Below, in pieces: positions 23,672 to 32,095 of a DNA stretch of 34,711 nt. The first letter of the stretch is position 1. Each line of letters opens with the position of its first letter. The notes beneath the pieces were generated by a model, which searched no databases, was not told the DNA's origin, and was given only the letters and a program-made list of their open reading frames with translations. This DNA comes from Melioribacteraceae bacterium. GTDB taxonomy: Bacteria; Bacteroidota; Ignavibacteria; Ignavibacteriales; Melioribacteraceae. The stretch is from the NCBI GenBank assembly GCA_023230485.1, contig JALNXG010000042.1, forward strand, positions 1-34,711. The letters run 5' to 3'. A program made the translations under genes and the position numbers.

Positions 23672-24556
23672 CTAATTATCTTTTAATGAATTAGCACCTG
23701 AAACAATCTCAATAATTTCTGTTGTAATTGATGCCTGTCTAATTTTGTTATAAGTCAATTGAAGCGACCTAATTAATTCTTTAGCATTTTCGGTAGCCAT
23801 ATCCATTGCAGTCATTCTGGCACCGAGTTCTGCAGTATAAGATTCTAATAATATTTTCCACATTTGAGTATTCAAATATTTCGGCAATAAAGAATTAATA
23901 ATTGCAGACTTATCCGGCTCGTAAATATATTCAACGTTATCTAATTTATTATCTTCGTCTGTAATTTCCGGTTTTATAGGTAAGAGTTGCTCAATGCGAA
24001 CATTCTGTGCAACCACTGATTTAAATTCATTATAAACCACAACAATTTTATCGATCTCATGATTAAGGAATTTGAATTTTAGATCAGCAATTAATTTAGC
24101 AGCAAAATCAAATTTGAGATGAGAGAAAATGCCGGAATAATTTCCGGGCACATTCGTAAAACGTTTTGAAAAATAATCCGCACCTTTTTTACCGATGCAA
24201 TAAAGCTGTAGATTTCCTTGAGATGCAAAATCAGAATATTCACCTCTTATTAAGTCCTCGACCGTTCTAATAATATTCATATTAAAACCGCCACAAAGCC
24301 CGCGATCTGATGTAACTACTATTACAGCAATATTTTTATTTTCTCGTTCTTGAATTAAATCATTTTCAATATTTTTTTCTATACTTAATAGATTATTAAG
24401 AAGCTGGGTAATTTTTTTAGAATAAGGACGTGCATTAAGAGCATTTTCTTGTGCTCTTCTAAGACGTGCAGCAGCCACCATTTTCATAGCTTTTGTAATC
24501 TGCTGCGTACTTTTAATTCCGCTTATTCTACCTTTTATGTCCCGTAATGTTGCCAT
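23672..24556 (-). CDS. atpG: F1Fo ATP synthase gamma subunit
   Basis: Central rotating stalk of F1, coupling proton flow to catalysis. In the 294 residues, the N-terminal helix MATLRDIKGRISGIKSTQQI, then TKAMKMVAAARLRRAQ, and the C-terminal TAMDMATENAKELIRSL with YNKIRQASITTEI..I are canonical. Between them the Rossmann-like part has VVTSDRGLCGGFN (about 80-92). The position after atpA is standard. In this organism the run ends here without atpD and atpC. Confidence 0.98.
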   Translation of the reverse strand: MATLRDIKGRISGIKSTQQITKAMKMVAAARLRRAQENALNARPYSKKITQLLNNLLSIEKNIENDLIQERENKNIAVIVVTSDRGLCGGFNMNIIRTVEDLIRGEYSDFASQGNLQLYCIGKKGADYFSKRFTNVPGNYSGIFSHLKFDFAAKLIADLKFKFLNHEIDKIVVVYNEFKSVVAQNVRIEQLLPIKPEITDEDNKLDNVEYIYEPDKSAIINSLLPKYLNTQMWKILLESYTAELGARMTAMDMATENAKELIRSLQLTYNKIRQASITTEIIEIVSGANSLKDN

Positions 24557-24578
24557 ATTAAATAAAGTTTACCTTGCT

Positions 24579-26126
24579 TTAAGCTGCATTAAATTTTTCG
24601 GAAAATTCCGAAAATGCTTTTTTAATATTTTCTATTGTTGGTTCAGTTAATACTTTTTCTGCACGAATCGATTCAAAAATTTGAGGATATCTTAATTCTG
24701 CATACTCTAGAAATTCTTTTTCAAATTTTTTCAAACTTACTATTGGTACATTCTCAAAATAATTATTAGTACCAAGATAAACACTCACAACCTGTTTCTC
24801 AATTGGAAGTGGAGCATATTGGGATTGTTTTAGCAATTCCACTAAACGAGCACCTTTAGCAAGTGTTCTTGTTGTAGCTTTATCTAAGTCTGAACCAAAT
24901 TTCGAGAATGCTTCTAATTCTCTATATTGAGCTAGATCTAGCTTTAGAGTACCTGCTACTTTTCTCATAGCTTTAATCTGGGCATTACCACCCACACGAG
25001 AAACCGAAATACCTACGTTAATAGCAGGTCTTACACCGGCATTAAATAAGTTTGGCTCAAGATATATCTGACCATCAGTAATAGAGATAACATTTGTAGG
25101 GATATAAGCTGAAACGTCTCCCTGTTGAGTCTCGATAATTGGAAGGGCTGTAAGACTTCCACCGCCGAGTTCATCGCTAAGCTTAGAAGCTCTCTCTAAT
25201 AATCTTGAATGGAGATAAAACACGTCTCCCGGATACGCTTCACGTCCCGGAGGTCTTCTTAATAATAACGATAGCTCTCTATATGCTACTGCTTGTTTTG
25301 AAAGATCATCATAAACAACAAGTGCATGTCTTCCTGAATCTCTAAAGTATTCACCCATTGTGGAACCGGAATATGGAGCAATAAACTGAAGTGGTGCCGG
25401 TGTGGATGCAGCAGCAGAAATTACAGTTGTATATTCCATTGCCCCATGTTCTTGAAGTTTTCCGACTACTTGAGCAACAGTGGATGCTTTTTGACCAATA
25501 GCAACATAGATACAATACACAGGGTTAATGCCTAATTTTTTTGCTTCTTCTGTATGTGTATGTTTTTGATTAATAATTGCATCAATAGCAACTGCCGTTT
25601 TACCTGTTTGTCTATCACCAATAATTAATTCTCTTTGACCACGACCGATTGGAATCATTGCATCAACGGCTACTATACCGGTTTGAAGAGCTTCTTTAAC
25701 CGGCTGGCGTTGAATTACACCAAGAGCTTTTCTTTCTATTGGTGAGAAAAATTCGGATTGGACAGGACCTTTACCATCAAGCGGTTCTCCTAAAGGATCG
25801 ACAACTCTACCAAGTAATTTTTCTCCAACAGGAAAAGATGCAACACGTTTGGTTCTTCTTACTTCATCGCCTTCTTTTATTAAACTACCTTCACCAAAAA
25901 GTACGCAGCCAACACTATCTTCTTCAAGATTAAGTACCATTCCCATTATACCATGAGGAAATTCAACAAGCTCACTTGCCATTACCTTTGATAGTCCATA
26001 AACTCTTGCAATACCATCACCGACCTGTAAAACAGTGCCTACATCATAAATTTCAGATTCACTTTCAAAACCTGCTAATTGATTCTTTAATATTCGAGAC
26101 ACCTCGTCGGGTCTTACTTCAGCCAT
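24579..26126 (-). CDS. atpA: F1Fo ATP synthase alpha subunit
   Basis: Non-catalytic nucleotide-binding subunit of the F1 hexamer. The 515-residue chain has the N-terminal delta-binding start RPDEVSRILKNQL. The P-loop GDRQTGKTAVAIDAI is at about 170-184, followed by ALVVYDDLSKQAVAYRELSLLLRRPPGREA-type sequence. Also present are ISITDGQIYLE and the arginine-finger region RPAINVGISVSRVG (about 364-377). Length and order (after atpH) are standard. Its beta partner AtpD must be encoded elsewhere. Confidence 0.99.
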   Translation of the reverse strand: MAEVRPDEVSRILKNQLAGFESESEIYDVGTVLQVGDGIARVYGLSKVMASELVEFPHGIMGMVLNLEEDSVGCVLFGEGSLIKEGDEVRRTKRVASFPVGEKLLGRVVDPLGEPLDGKGPVQSEFFSPIERKALGVIQRQPVKEALQTGIVAVDAMIPIGRGQRELIIGDRQTGKTAVAIDAIINQKHTHTEEAKKLGINPVYCIYVAIGQKASTVAQVVGKLQEHGAMEYTTVISAAASTPAPLQFIAPYSGSTMGEYFRDSGRHALVVYDDLSKQAVAYRELSLLLRRPPGREAYPGDVFYLHSRLLERASKLSDELGGGSLTALPIIETQQGDVSAYIPTNVISITDGQIYLEPNLFNAGVRPAINVGISVSRVGGNAQIKAMRKVAGTLKLDLAQYRELEAFSKFGSDLDKATTRTLAKGARLVELLKQSQYAPLPIEKQVVSVYLGTNNYFENVPIVSLKKFEKEFLEYAELRYPQIFESIRAEKVLTEPTIENIKKAFSEFSEKFNAA

Positions 26127-26148
26127 TTTCTTCTTCCTAATTTTTCGT

Positions 26149-26703
26149 CTAGTTGTTTAAAATAGTTTCTGACATTAACTTTTTCTTTAGAAGTTTTAAT
26201 TGATTTTTGATGCTTGAATCTATTACTTGATCATTAATCAAAACAACAAAACCTCCAATTAAACTGATATCTACTTTAAAACTTAAAATCACTTTTTTCT
26301 TTGTAAAATCTTCAAGCTGCTTTTGAATTTTAGATTTTGTTTCATCATCTAACTCAATAGCTGATTTTACCACAGCATTTACAATACCCAATTTTTCATT
26401 TTTAAGATCAATAAAACGTGAAATAATCTCAAAAAGAATATCTTCACGATTATGCTCAATGATCAAATTAAAAAAGGTATCAACTTCAGAACTAACTTTA
26501 CCCGAAAAAATCTGTTTAAGAATTTCCATCTTGGTTTCCTGCTTAATAATAGGATTTTTCAAGACGGCTCTGAGTTCTTTAGAATTTTTTAGTGTATTAA
26601 ATACCAAATCCGCACTTTCAGAAACAGAATTAAAAATACTCTTTTCTTCCGAAAGACGAATTAGTGATTTAGCATATCTTGAAGCTACTCTAAAATTTCC
26701 CAT
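26149..26703 (-). CDS. atpH: F1Fo ATP synthase delta subunit
   Basis: Peripheral-stalk subunit tying the b subunits to the top of F1. The 184-residue protein has the helical N-terminal domain starting RVASRYAKSLIRLSEEKS (about 5-22) and the C-terminal domain with DISLIGGFVVLINDQVIDSS (about 147-166), matching the IxGG....+.+..D.S family signature. It lies between atpF (2-base gap) and atpA (22-base gap), and no internal oddity is seen. Confidence 0.96.
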   Translation of the reverse strand: MGNFRVASRYAKSLIRLSEEKSIFNSVSESADLVFNTLKNSKELRAVLKNPIIKQETKMEILKQIFSGKVSSEVDTFFNLIIEHNREDILFEIISRFIDLKNEKLGIVNAVVKSAIELDDETKSKIQKQLEDFTKKKVILSFKVDISLIGGFVVLINDQVIDSSIKNQLKLLKKKLMSETILNN

Positions 26704-26705
26704 AA

Positions 26706-27254
26706 TTAATTTTTCTGAAGTTCATCTAAATACTTGTTAACAATACCAACTTGTTTTTCTTTATCTAAGTTAGTTCTAATAATTTTTTCAGCTGCATCGA
26801 CTGCAATTTCAGCGACTTGATTTTTAAGCTTAACAAAAGCTTCTTGATTTTTTCTTTCGATTTCAGCTTTGGCATCTTCAATCATTTTAGCAGATTGCGC
26901 TTTACTTTCATCGAGCAATTGTGATTTAAGCTTTTCAGCATATTCACGAGTTTGTTCAATCAAATTTTGAGCTTCCTTTTCAGCGTGCAGCATAGCAGAT
27001 TTGTTATCTTGAATTAATTTTTCAGCATCAAGACGCGCTTTCTCGGCTTTCTCAAGAGAATCTTTTATAAAAAGCTCTCTCTCAGAAAGAGAATTAAGAA
27101 TTGGTTTCCAAGCAGCTTTTTTCAGAATAACCATCAATAAAATAAAAGTAACAATAGTCCAAAGGATCAGACCCGGATTAACATCGAGCGGACTTCCGCC
27201 TCCTGCTTCTCCGCCTGAAAGCGCAATTACAGCGATAATCTTAGATAATAACAT
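26706..27254 (-). CDS. atpF: F1Fo ATP synthase b subunit
   Basis: Membrane-anchored peripheral stalk. In the 182 residues, a Gly-rich N-terminus (1-24) precedes one membrane helix (about 29-46, GLILWTIVTFILLMVILKK). KKAAWKPILNSLSERE is the usual post-membrane signature, and a long Ala/Glu/Lys coiled coil runs to the end. There is a single b gene, with no second b' copy. It lies between atpE and atpH. Confidence 0.96.
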   Translation of the reverse strand: MLLSKIIAVIALSGGEAGGGSPLDVNPGLILWTIVTFILLMVILKKAAWKPILNSLSERELFIKDSLEKAEKARLDAEKLIQDNKSAMLHAEKEAQNLIEQTREYAEKLKSQLLDESKAQSAKMIEDAKAEIERKNQEAFVKLKNQVAEIAVDAAEKIIRTNLDKEKQVGIVNKYLDELQKN

Positions 27255-27288
27255 TTTCTTCCTTAAATTGGATTAAATTCTTAAACTC

Positions 27289-27507
27289 TTATTTAAGAGC
27301 TAAAAGAATACAAATAACTAATGCAAATAAAGAAATACCTTCAATAAGAGCAGCAGCAATAATCATAGAAGTTCTGATATCACCGGCAGCTTCCGGTTGA
27401 CGGCCGCTTGCTTCCATTGCTGCACTTGCTAATTTACCAATACCCATAGCACCACCAATAACTGTTAAAGCTGCGCTGAATCCGGCTGCCAAATATGCGT
27501 AGTCCAT
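27289..27507 (-). CDS. atpE: F1Fo ATP synthase c subunit (proton type)
   Basis: Rotor-ring subunit of 72 residues with two membrane helices joined by the polar loop GRQPEAAGDIR (about 35-45). The ion-binding Glu is in helix 2 (ALIEGISLFALV, about residue 56). The Gln that marks sodium-binding rings in helix 1 is replaced by Ile, and the Ser-Thr after the Glu by Gly-Ile, so proton coupling is expected. The gap before atpF (34 bases) and after atpB (39 bases) is larger than elsewhere in the run, perhaps allowing strong translation of this high-copy subunit. Confidence 0.98.
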   Translation of the reverse strand: MDYAYLAAGFSAALTVIGGAMGIGKLASAAMEASGRQPEAAGDIRTSMIIAAALIEGISLFALVICILLALK

Positions 27508-27546
27508 TTTATTCCTCCTTTTATAACTAATTTGTTTTTGTTTATT

Positions 27547-28395
27547 CTAATGTTCCTGATGAACTGCCATCCCAATAAATAATGAGGAAAGCATTGTAAA
27601 AATATATGCTTGTATTAATGCTACCAAAATTTCTAATAAATATATAAACAGTGCGAATGATATTGAAACAGGAACTACGAAATAAGTTCTTAGAATAAAT
27701 ATCAATCCAATAAGTGCCATGATTACAATATGTCCGGCTGTCATATTAGCAAAAAGACGAATAGCCAATGCAAATGGTTTTGTAAAAAGACCTAATAACT
27801 CAACGACAATCATAATTGGCAAAAGCCATGACGGAATTCCATGTGGTATTAAACCTCTAAAATAACCAAAGACCCCATTCTTCATCATTCCACCTACCTG
27901 AATAACGCCAAAGGAAATTAATGCTAATGCCGCAGTAACTGATATATTACTTGTTGAAGTCGCAGTATATGGCACTAAGCCAATAAAATTAGCTGTAAGA
28001 ATAAAAAAGAATACAGTAAGTAAATAAGGAAGGAATCTTTCAAATCCCTTTCCGATTGTAGGTCTGGCAATCTCATCTCTTACAAAAACTATAAGCACTT
28101 CAAGAACGTTATTAAATCCTTTAGGCACTTTCGATTTCTTATACGACTTAGCTGCTCTAATTAAAAAGAAACTCAAAATAATAACTGCGATCCAAATAAA
28201 AACTAAATGCTTGGTAATAGAAAAGTCTATTCCGAATAAATGAATTTCCGGCAAATGGATTACTCCGAATGGGGGAAAATCCAATTCCCTCGAATCGAGT
28301 ATATGATGCATTATCCAACCAGTATCCTGAGTCTTCGTTGCAACAGCAGTTTTTAAGCTATCGGCAGCAGTATGTAAAGTATCTAAAGTTGTCAC
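27547..28395 (-). CDS. atpB: F1Fo ATP synthase a subunit
   Basis: Stator channel subunit that conducts protons past the c ring. The 282-residue protein has about 65 residues before the first helix (longer than in E. coli, usual in this phylum). Five or six membrane helices follow, with the essential Arg in KPFALAIRLFANMTAGH (about 206-222) and the C-terminal helix ALIQAYIFTMLSSLFIG. The start is GTG at 28395, directly adjoining the TAA of the AtpI-like gene. Confidence 0.97.
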   Translation of the reverse strand: MTTLDTLHTAADSLKTAVATKTQDTGWIMHHILDSRELDFPPFGVIHLPEIHLFGIDFSITKHLVFIWIAVIILSFFLIRAAKSYKKSKVPKGFNNVLEVLIVFVRDEIARPTIGKGFERFLPYLLTVFFFILTANFIGLVPYTATSTSNISVTAALALISFGVIQVGGMMKNGVFGYFRGLIPHGIPSWLLPIMIVVELLGLFTKPFALAIRLFANMTAGHIVIMALIGLIFILRTYFVVPVSISFALFIYLLEILVALIQAYIFTMLSSLFIGMAVHQEH

Positions 28396-28704
28396 TTATT
28401 TTGGTTTTTTCCCTATGTTCCGTAATAACATTATTTCAATAACTAAAAAGAAAATATAAATTACAAAGAATGTAAAAATAAATGAATATTTGTCAATTTT
28501 CAAGAATATTAGTACAATTGCGAAAGATAGTAGAATAAATAACATTCTAACACCAATACCACCTAATGCAGAAATTAAAAAATTTTTATTAGATTTATCT
28601 TTTAATCCACGAGAGAATAATAGAAATATTCCGAAATTGAGTAAATTCAAGCAAATTGCTAAAAAAACAGACCATATTACAACATTTTCACCAAATTCGT
28701 ACAA
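28396..28704 (-). CDS. AtpI-like small membrane protein of the ATP synthase operon
   Basis: The 102-residue protein has four likely membrane helices (about 8-28, 42-50, 53-68 and 75-95) and a basic C-terminus. Its size, topology and place directly before atpB suit the ATP synthase I family, which helps c-ring assembly. Sequence alone gives no sharp motif. The start is TTG at 28704, one base after the AtpZ stop and with a GGGA site six bases upstream. The stop adjoins the GTG of atpB. I am confident of the gene but less so of the family. Confidence 0.72.
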   Translation of the reverse strand: MYEFGENVVIWSVFLAICLNLLNFGIFLLFSRGLKDKSNKNFLISALGGIGVRMLFILLSFAIVLIFLKIDKYSFIFTFFVIYIFFLVIEIMLLRNIGKKPK

Positions 28705-28705
28705 A

Positions 28706-28951
28706 TCATTTCCCTTTTTTTCTTTTCTCGTTTAATTCAAGCACTGTTTTAATAAAATTATATAATCCGGCGGCGGCACCGGCAAATGTGAAAACTAAGA
28801 TCAATATTGGAAATGTATTTAATTGTTCATCTAAAAATCTTCCAAGAAAAAACATCGCAACAATAGTAGCGGCTAGCTGAGTACCAAGACCTAAATATGG
28901 TCCGGCTTGTTGCATACTTTCCCCAACACTTTTAAATTTTTTCTTTATCAA
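28706..28951 (-). CDS. atpZ: AtpZ/AtpI family protein
   Basis: Small two-helix membrane protein found first in many atp operons, linked to Mg/Ca transport or synthase assembly. In the 81 residues, GLGTQLAATIVAMFFLGRFLD (about 21-41) and the second helix (about 48-70) ending in AAGLYNFIKTV match the family. The frame opens at a TTG (28951) that overlaps the bactofilin gene by 20 bases. An ATG at 28915 preceded by GGGGAA gives 69 residues and is equally plausible. I keep the longer form, which has the usual basic N-terminus. Confidence 0.85.
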   Translation of the reverse strand: MIKKKFKSVGESMQQAGPYLGLGTQLAATIVAMFFLGRFLDEQLNTFPILILVFTFAGAAAGLYNFIKTVLELNEKRKKGK

Positions 28952-29312
28952 AGTTACTCGATTCAGTATTATTACTCATTGAACTGCTACCATTAAATTT
29001 AGCACCCTCTTCGATGATTAATATTTTTGTAGTAAGATCACCAATTAACTCTGAACGAGATTCTAATTTAATTTTTTCAGTTGAATTAATAGTTCCCTCA
29101 ATCTTACCACTCAATGTTACAATTTTAGCATTGACTTCACCTTTAATAAAAGACTTATCACCGAGAGTAAGATTGCCACTTACATTAACATTCCCATTTA
29201 TAATACCATCAATTCTGATATTACCTTTGCTTGTAACGTTTCCGTCAATAATAACACCGTTACTTAAAATACTTACTTCATTTTCGGAAGCAGATTCTTT
29301 TTTGCTTAACAT
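28932..29312 (-). CDS. Bactofilin-family cytoskeletal protein
   Basis: The 126-residue polymer-forming cytoskeletal protein has a central beta-helix of short repeats (about 17-105). Its core reads ISNGVIIDGNV..KGNIRIDG.I.GNV...G.L.LG....I.G.+.A....SGKI.G, flanked by short disordered tails. Bactofilins form nucleotide-free filaments on membranes and localise peptidoglycan enzymes. An AGAGGA site precedes the ATG by five bases. It lies eight bases after the M23 peptidase gene, the common bactofilin-M23 pairing that shapes cells in other bacteria. Its end overlaps the atpZ frame. Confidence 0.95.
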   Translation of the reverse strand: MLSKKESASENEVSILSNGVIIDGNVTSKGNIRIDGIINGNVNVSGNLTLGDKSFIKGEVNAKIVTLSGKIEGTINSTEKIKLESRSELIGDLTTKILIIEEGAKFNGSSSMSNNTESSNFDKEKI

Positions 29313-29320
29313 AAATTCCT

Positions 29321-30157
29321 CTATTTGGAAAGAAGAAGATCGGGATTAATTGCTTTTCCATTTTCCCATATTTCAAAATGGAGGTGAGGACCGGAAGTGT
29401 TACTGCCTGAATTACCACTTAAAGCAATAAGCTCACCTTGACTAACAAATTCCCTATCTTTTTTAATTAATTCACTACAATGTTTATACATTGTAAGATA
29501 ATTACCGCTTTGGATGATTAAAGAATAACCATATTCAATCGAATATCCGGAATGAATTACCGTACCTGATAAAGAAGCATATATCGGAGTTCCGATCTTT
29601 GCTCCATAATCAATTCCAAGATGACCATTAGAAGGTTTAAACTTCTGCGTTTGAATACCATTAATTGGTTTTAAGAAAAATAATATTTTCAAAGAGTCTT
29701 CATTTGTAAAATATTTATTTACAAGATCTATAAATACAACATAGATATTATTGGAGATTTTAATTCCCGGTTTTTTGAACTGCTTTAATGAATCATATAA
29801 TGCCGAAGAAGTATCCATCTTATCAGAACCTGCGAGCATCATCATCATTTTCAAACGTTTATTTACAGAAGAAATTGATTCTACCTGTTCGGAAAGGATT
29901 AGCACCTGTTTCTCTAATAGTTGAATCTCTTTTTTCTGCTCTTTTATTTCCGTAGTCTCTAAAAATGTAAGTGCACTTCCCAGAGGCGTAATTGCCAACA
30001 TCAAAATTGTTAATAACCCAATCAGAAATATAGCAATTGCACCATATCCGGCGAGAGCGAGAATGGTAAACTTGAATCGCTTTGTAGTTGTCGATGCAAA
30101 ATTTGGCGTTACATAGACAGACGATTCTTTAATATCTTTTAGACTAAACCAGTTCAT
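29321..30157 (-). CDS. M23 family peptidoglycan endopeptidase, membrane-anchored
   Basis: LytM-type zinc peptidase cutting peptide cross-links. The 278-residue protein has a short cytoplasmic N-terminus, a membrane helix (about 28-58) and a coiled coil (about 65-105). A linker leads to the LytM domain (about 165-275). All metal and catalytic residues are present: His179 and Asp183 in NGHLGIDYG, His226 in YKHCS, and His258/His260 in GPHLHFE. It is therefore likely an active enzyme rather than a degenerate activator. The cytoplasmic tail could contact the bactofilin encoded eight bases downstream. The gap to the preceding glycosyltransferase gene is 34 bases. Confidence 0.95.
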   Translation of the reverse strand: MNWFSLKDIKESSVYVTPNFASTTTKRFKFTILALAGYGAIAIFLIGLLTILMLAITPLGSALTFLETTEIKEQKKEIQLLEKQVLILSEQVESISSVNKRLKMMMMLAGSDKMDTSSALYDSLKQFKKPGIKISNNIYVVFIDLVNKYFTNEDSLKILFFLKPINGIQTQKFKPSNGHLGIDYGAKIGTPIYASLSGTVIHSGYSIEYGYSLIIQSGNYLTMYKHCSELIKKDREFVSQGELIALSGNSGSNTSGPHLHFEIWENGKAINPDLLLSK

Positions 30158-30191
30158 ATTCTTAATTTATTTAGCGAAATATAAGGATAAA

Positions 30192-31217
30192 TCAATTCAA
30201 TTTCTTATTTATGATATCTTTACTAATCATATCGATTACAAATTGAGGCGTTAACTTAAAACCGCAATTGAAATGATCGAGCGGGCATTTAGTTCTACCA
30301 TGAATTCCGCATGGCTTACATTCCAAATTATCATAGCTTAGGACAATACTGTTATCAGCATACGGATAAAAACCAAAATCCCTTATTGTAGAACAATATA
30401 TAGTTAAAACAGGAGTTGTGGTTGCCATACCCAAATGAGTTGGTGCACTATCATTACAGATTAGTACTTTACTTTCATTTATAAGCGCAATAGATTCGAT
30501 TAGAGAGAGTTTCCCGGCAAAAGAGACTACTTTATTCCCCAATTCTTTACTAATCGATTCTGAATCTTTTACATCTTCTTTACCTCCGATTAGCGCAATA
30601 CTATAATCGCGCGAAATAAAGTGAAGTGCCACTTCTCTATAATACTCAATCGGGTATTTTTTTGTAGCCCAGACGGATCCGAGAGCTATCGTAATATATT
30701 CGTTCTTAAAATTATTCTTAATTTCATATTCTATTTTTTTATTTATAACAGGAGATATTTTTATATCTGGAAATATTTTCCAATTATCTCCGCTTATGTC
30801 AAATCCACCTAGATATAAATTCCGCGCTACTTCATGAATATCCTTTTTATACTCAACTAAATATTTATAAACAAAGCTTAATGAAGAAGTATTAAATCCA
30901 TAAGTTTCTTTACAGCCGCTAAAAAGTACCATTAATGAACTTCTAAAAGAACGGTGTGGCGAATAGATTTGATCGAATTTTTTTGATCGGATTTTTAGGA
31001 ATAGATCGTAGACTGCTTTTAATGATCTGTCATTTCCTTTTTTATCAAAAACGATAGTCTCATTAACAAATTCAGAAGCATTAAAAATATCTTTTGACGC
31101 AGGAATAGCAATAACTGAAATTATGCTTTCGGAGTATTTTGATTTGAGCTTTTGTATCAGTGGAAGAGTAAGTATAGCATCTCCTAGAAATGCAGTTTGT
31201 ATTACAAGAATTTTCAT
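30192..31217 (-). CDS. Glycosyltransferase family 9 (LPS heptosyltransferase-like)
   Basis: GT-B fold transferase that probably adds a heptose to the LPS inner core from ADP-heptose. In the 341 residues, the N-terminal signature is MKILVIQTAFLGDAILTLPL, with the GD typical of WaaC/WaaF. LICNDSAPTHLGMA (about 253-266) is the nucleotide-sugar site. A Cys cluster C.PC......CP...H..C near 298-318 resembles the WaaF C-terminal element. It starts three bases after the acyltransferase gene, so the two LPS-building enzymes are coupled. The exact donor and acceptor cannot be read from the sequence. Confidence 0.9.
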   Translation of the reverse strand: MKILVIQTAFLGDAILTLPLIQKLKSKYSESIISVIAIPASKDIFNASEFVNETIVFDKKGNDRSLKAVYDLFLKIRSKKFDQIYSPHRSFRSSLMVLFSGCKETYGFNTSSLSFVYKYLVEYKKDIHEVARNLYLGGFDISGDNWKIFPDIKISPVINKKIEYEIKNNFKNEYITIALGSVWATKKYPIEYYREVALHFISRDYSIALIGGKEDVKDSESISKELGNKVVSFAGKLSLIESIALINESKVLICNDSAPTHLGMATTTPVLTIYCSTIRDFGFYPYADNSIVLSYDNLECKPCGIHGRTKCPLDHFNCGFKLTPQFVIDMISKDIINKKLN

Positions 31218-31220
31218 ATA

Positions 31221-32090
31221 CTAGTATTTCCAAATTTTATGCATCCAAAACCACTGCTCCGGATTTTGTTTTATATAACTTTCCAAATAATCGAAGTACT
31301 TTTTCGATGCTAATGCTACATTTTCATCTAGAGTATTATTTGAGGTATCATAATCTATAACATGATGAACCATACGATAATTACCGCTCGGCTCTCTTAT
31401 CAAAAGGGCAAAAAGAATAAGAGCATTTGATTTAATTGCCATTGTAAATAAACCTGTAAATATTGCAGTTGAGCGATTAAAAAAATTAACTCTCAAACCA
31501 TCCGGATGTCCTCTTTGATCTGCCACTGCCGCAATTATTCCTCCCTTAAGTAGTGTCTTATAAATTTCTTTAATACTTAATCCGGTCGGAATAGTCGTAT
31601 TACCAAATTTTTCTCTTAATTTATTTACATAGTTATTAACATAGCCATTTCTTTGCGGTTTCACCATAACAGTCAAATCTTTATTTAAAATTGTGCTAAT
31701 AGCCAGAGATCCGATTTCCCAATTTCCAAAATGAGCAGTCATTAAAATTGTTCGCTGAGAATTCTGAATAGTTGAAGTAAGCAATTCAGGATTTTCGACA
31801 AAGATGATACTTAATATTTTTTCTTTGCTAAGAGAAGGAATGAATAGTAGTTCTGCAAAAGTAGTAGCAAAGCTAATATAATTGAGTTTTACAATCAGGT
31901 TAATTTCGGATTCTGTTTTTTCTGGGAAAGCAATTTTAAGATTATTAATTACAACTGATTTGCGAATGGGAACAACATAGAATAAAAAAAGAGCGAGCAT
32001 TTTTGCAAATGCCCGCGTCCCTTTCAATCCGATAATTCTAATAATAAATCCAATTGCTCGGAATAAAATATATTCAATTAGATTCTTCAA
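31221..32090 (-). CDS. Lipid A biosynthesis (LpxL/HtrB-type) acyltransferase
   Basis: Membrane-bound acyltransferase adding a secondary acyl chain to lipid A. In the 289 residues, an N-terminal amphipathic/membrane stretch (about 4-45) is followed by VVINNLKIAFPE (about 46-57). The HX4E catalytic motif is TAHFGNWEIG (His120, Glu125), and VADQRGHPDGLRVNFF (about 190-205) matches the D.....G....F.G substrate region. The start TTG at 32090 lies five bases after the GWxTD gene stop and has no clear Shine-Dalgarno. The next Met is at residue 31 and would remove the membrane anchor, so TTG is preferred. Confidence 0.9.
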   Translation of the reverse strand: MKNLIEYILFRAIGFIIRIIGLKGTRAFAKMLALFLFYVVPIRKSVVINNLKIAFPEKTESEINLIVKLNYISFATTFAELLFIPSLSKEKILSIIFVENPELLTSTIQNSQRTILMTAHFGNWEIGSLAISTILNKDLTVMVKPQRNGYVNNYVNKLREKFGNTTIPTGLSIKEIYKTLLKGGIIAAVADQRGHPDGLRVNFFNRSTAIFTGLFTMAIKSNALILFALLIREPSGNYRMVHHVIDYDTSNNTLDENVALASKKYFDYLESYIKQNPEQWFWMHKIWKY

Positions 32091-32095
32091 TTTTT

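Noticed and set aside
27289..27507. Sodium-coupled c ring
   Set aside because: The helix-1 Gln and the Ser/Thr after the ion-binding Glu are absent, so the proton type fits better.
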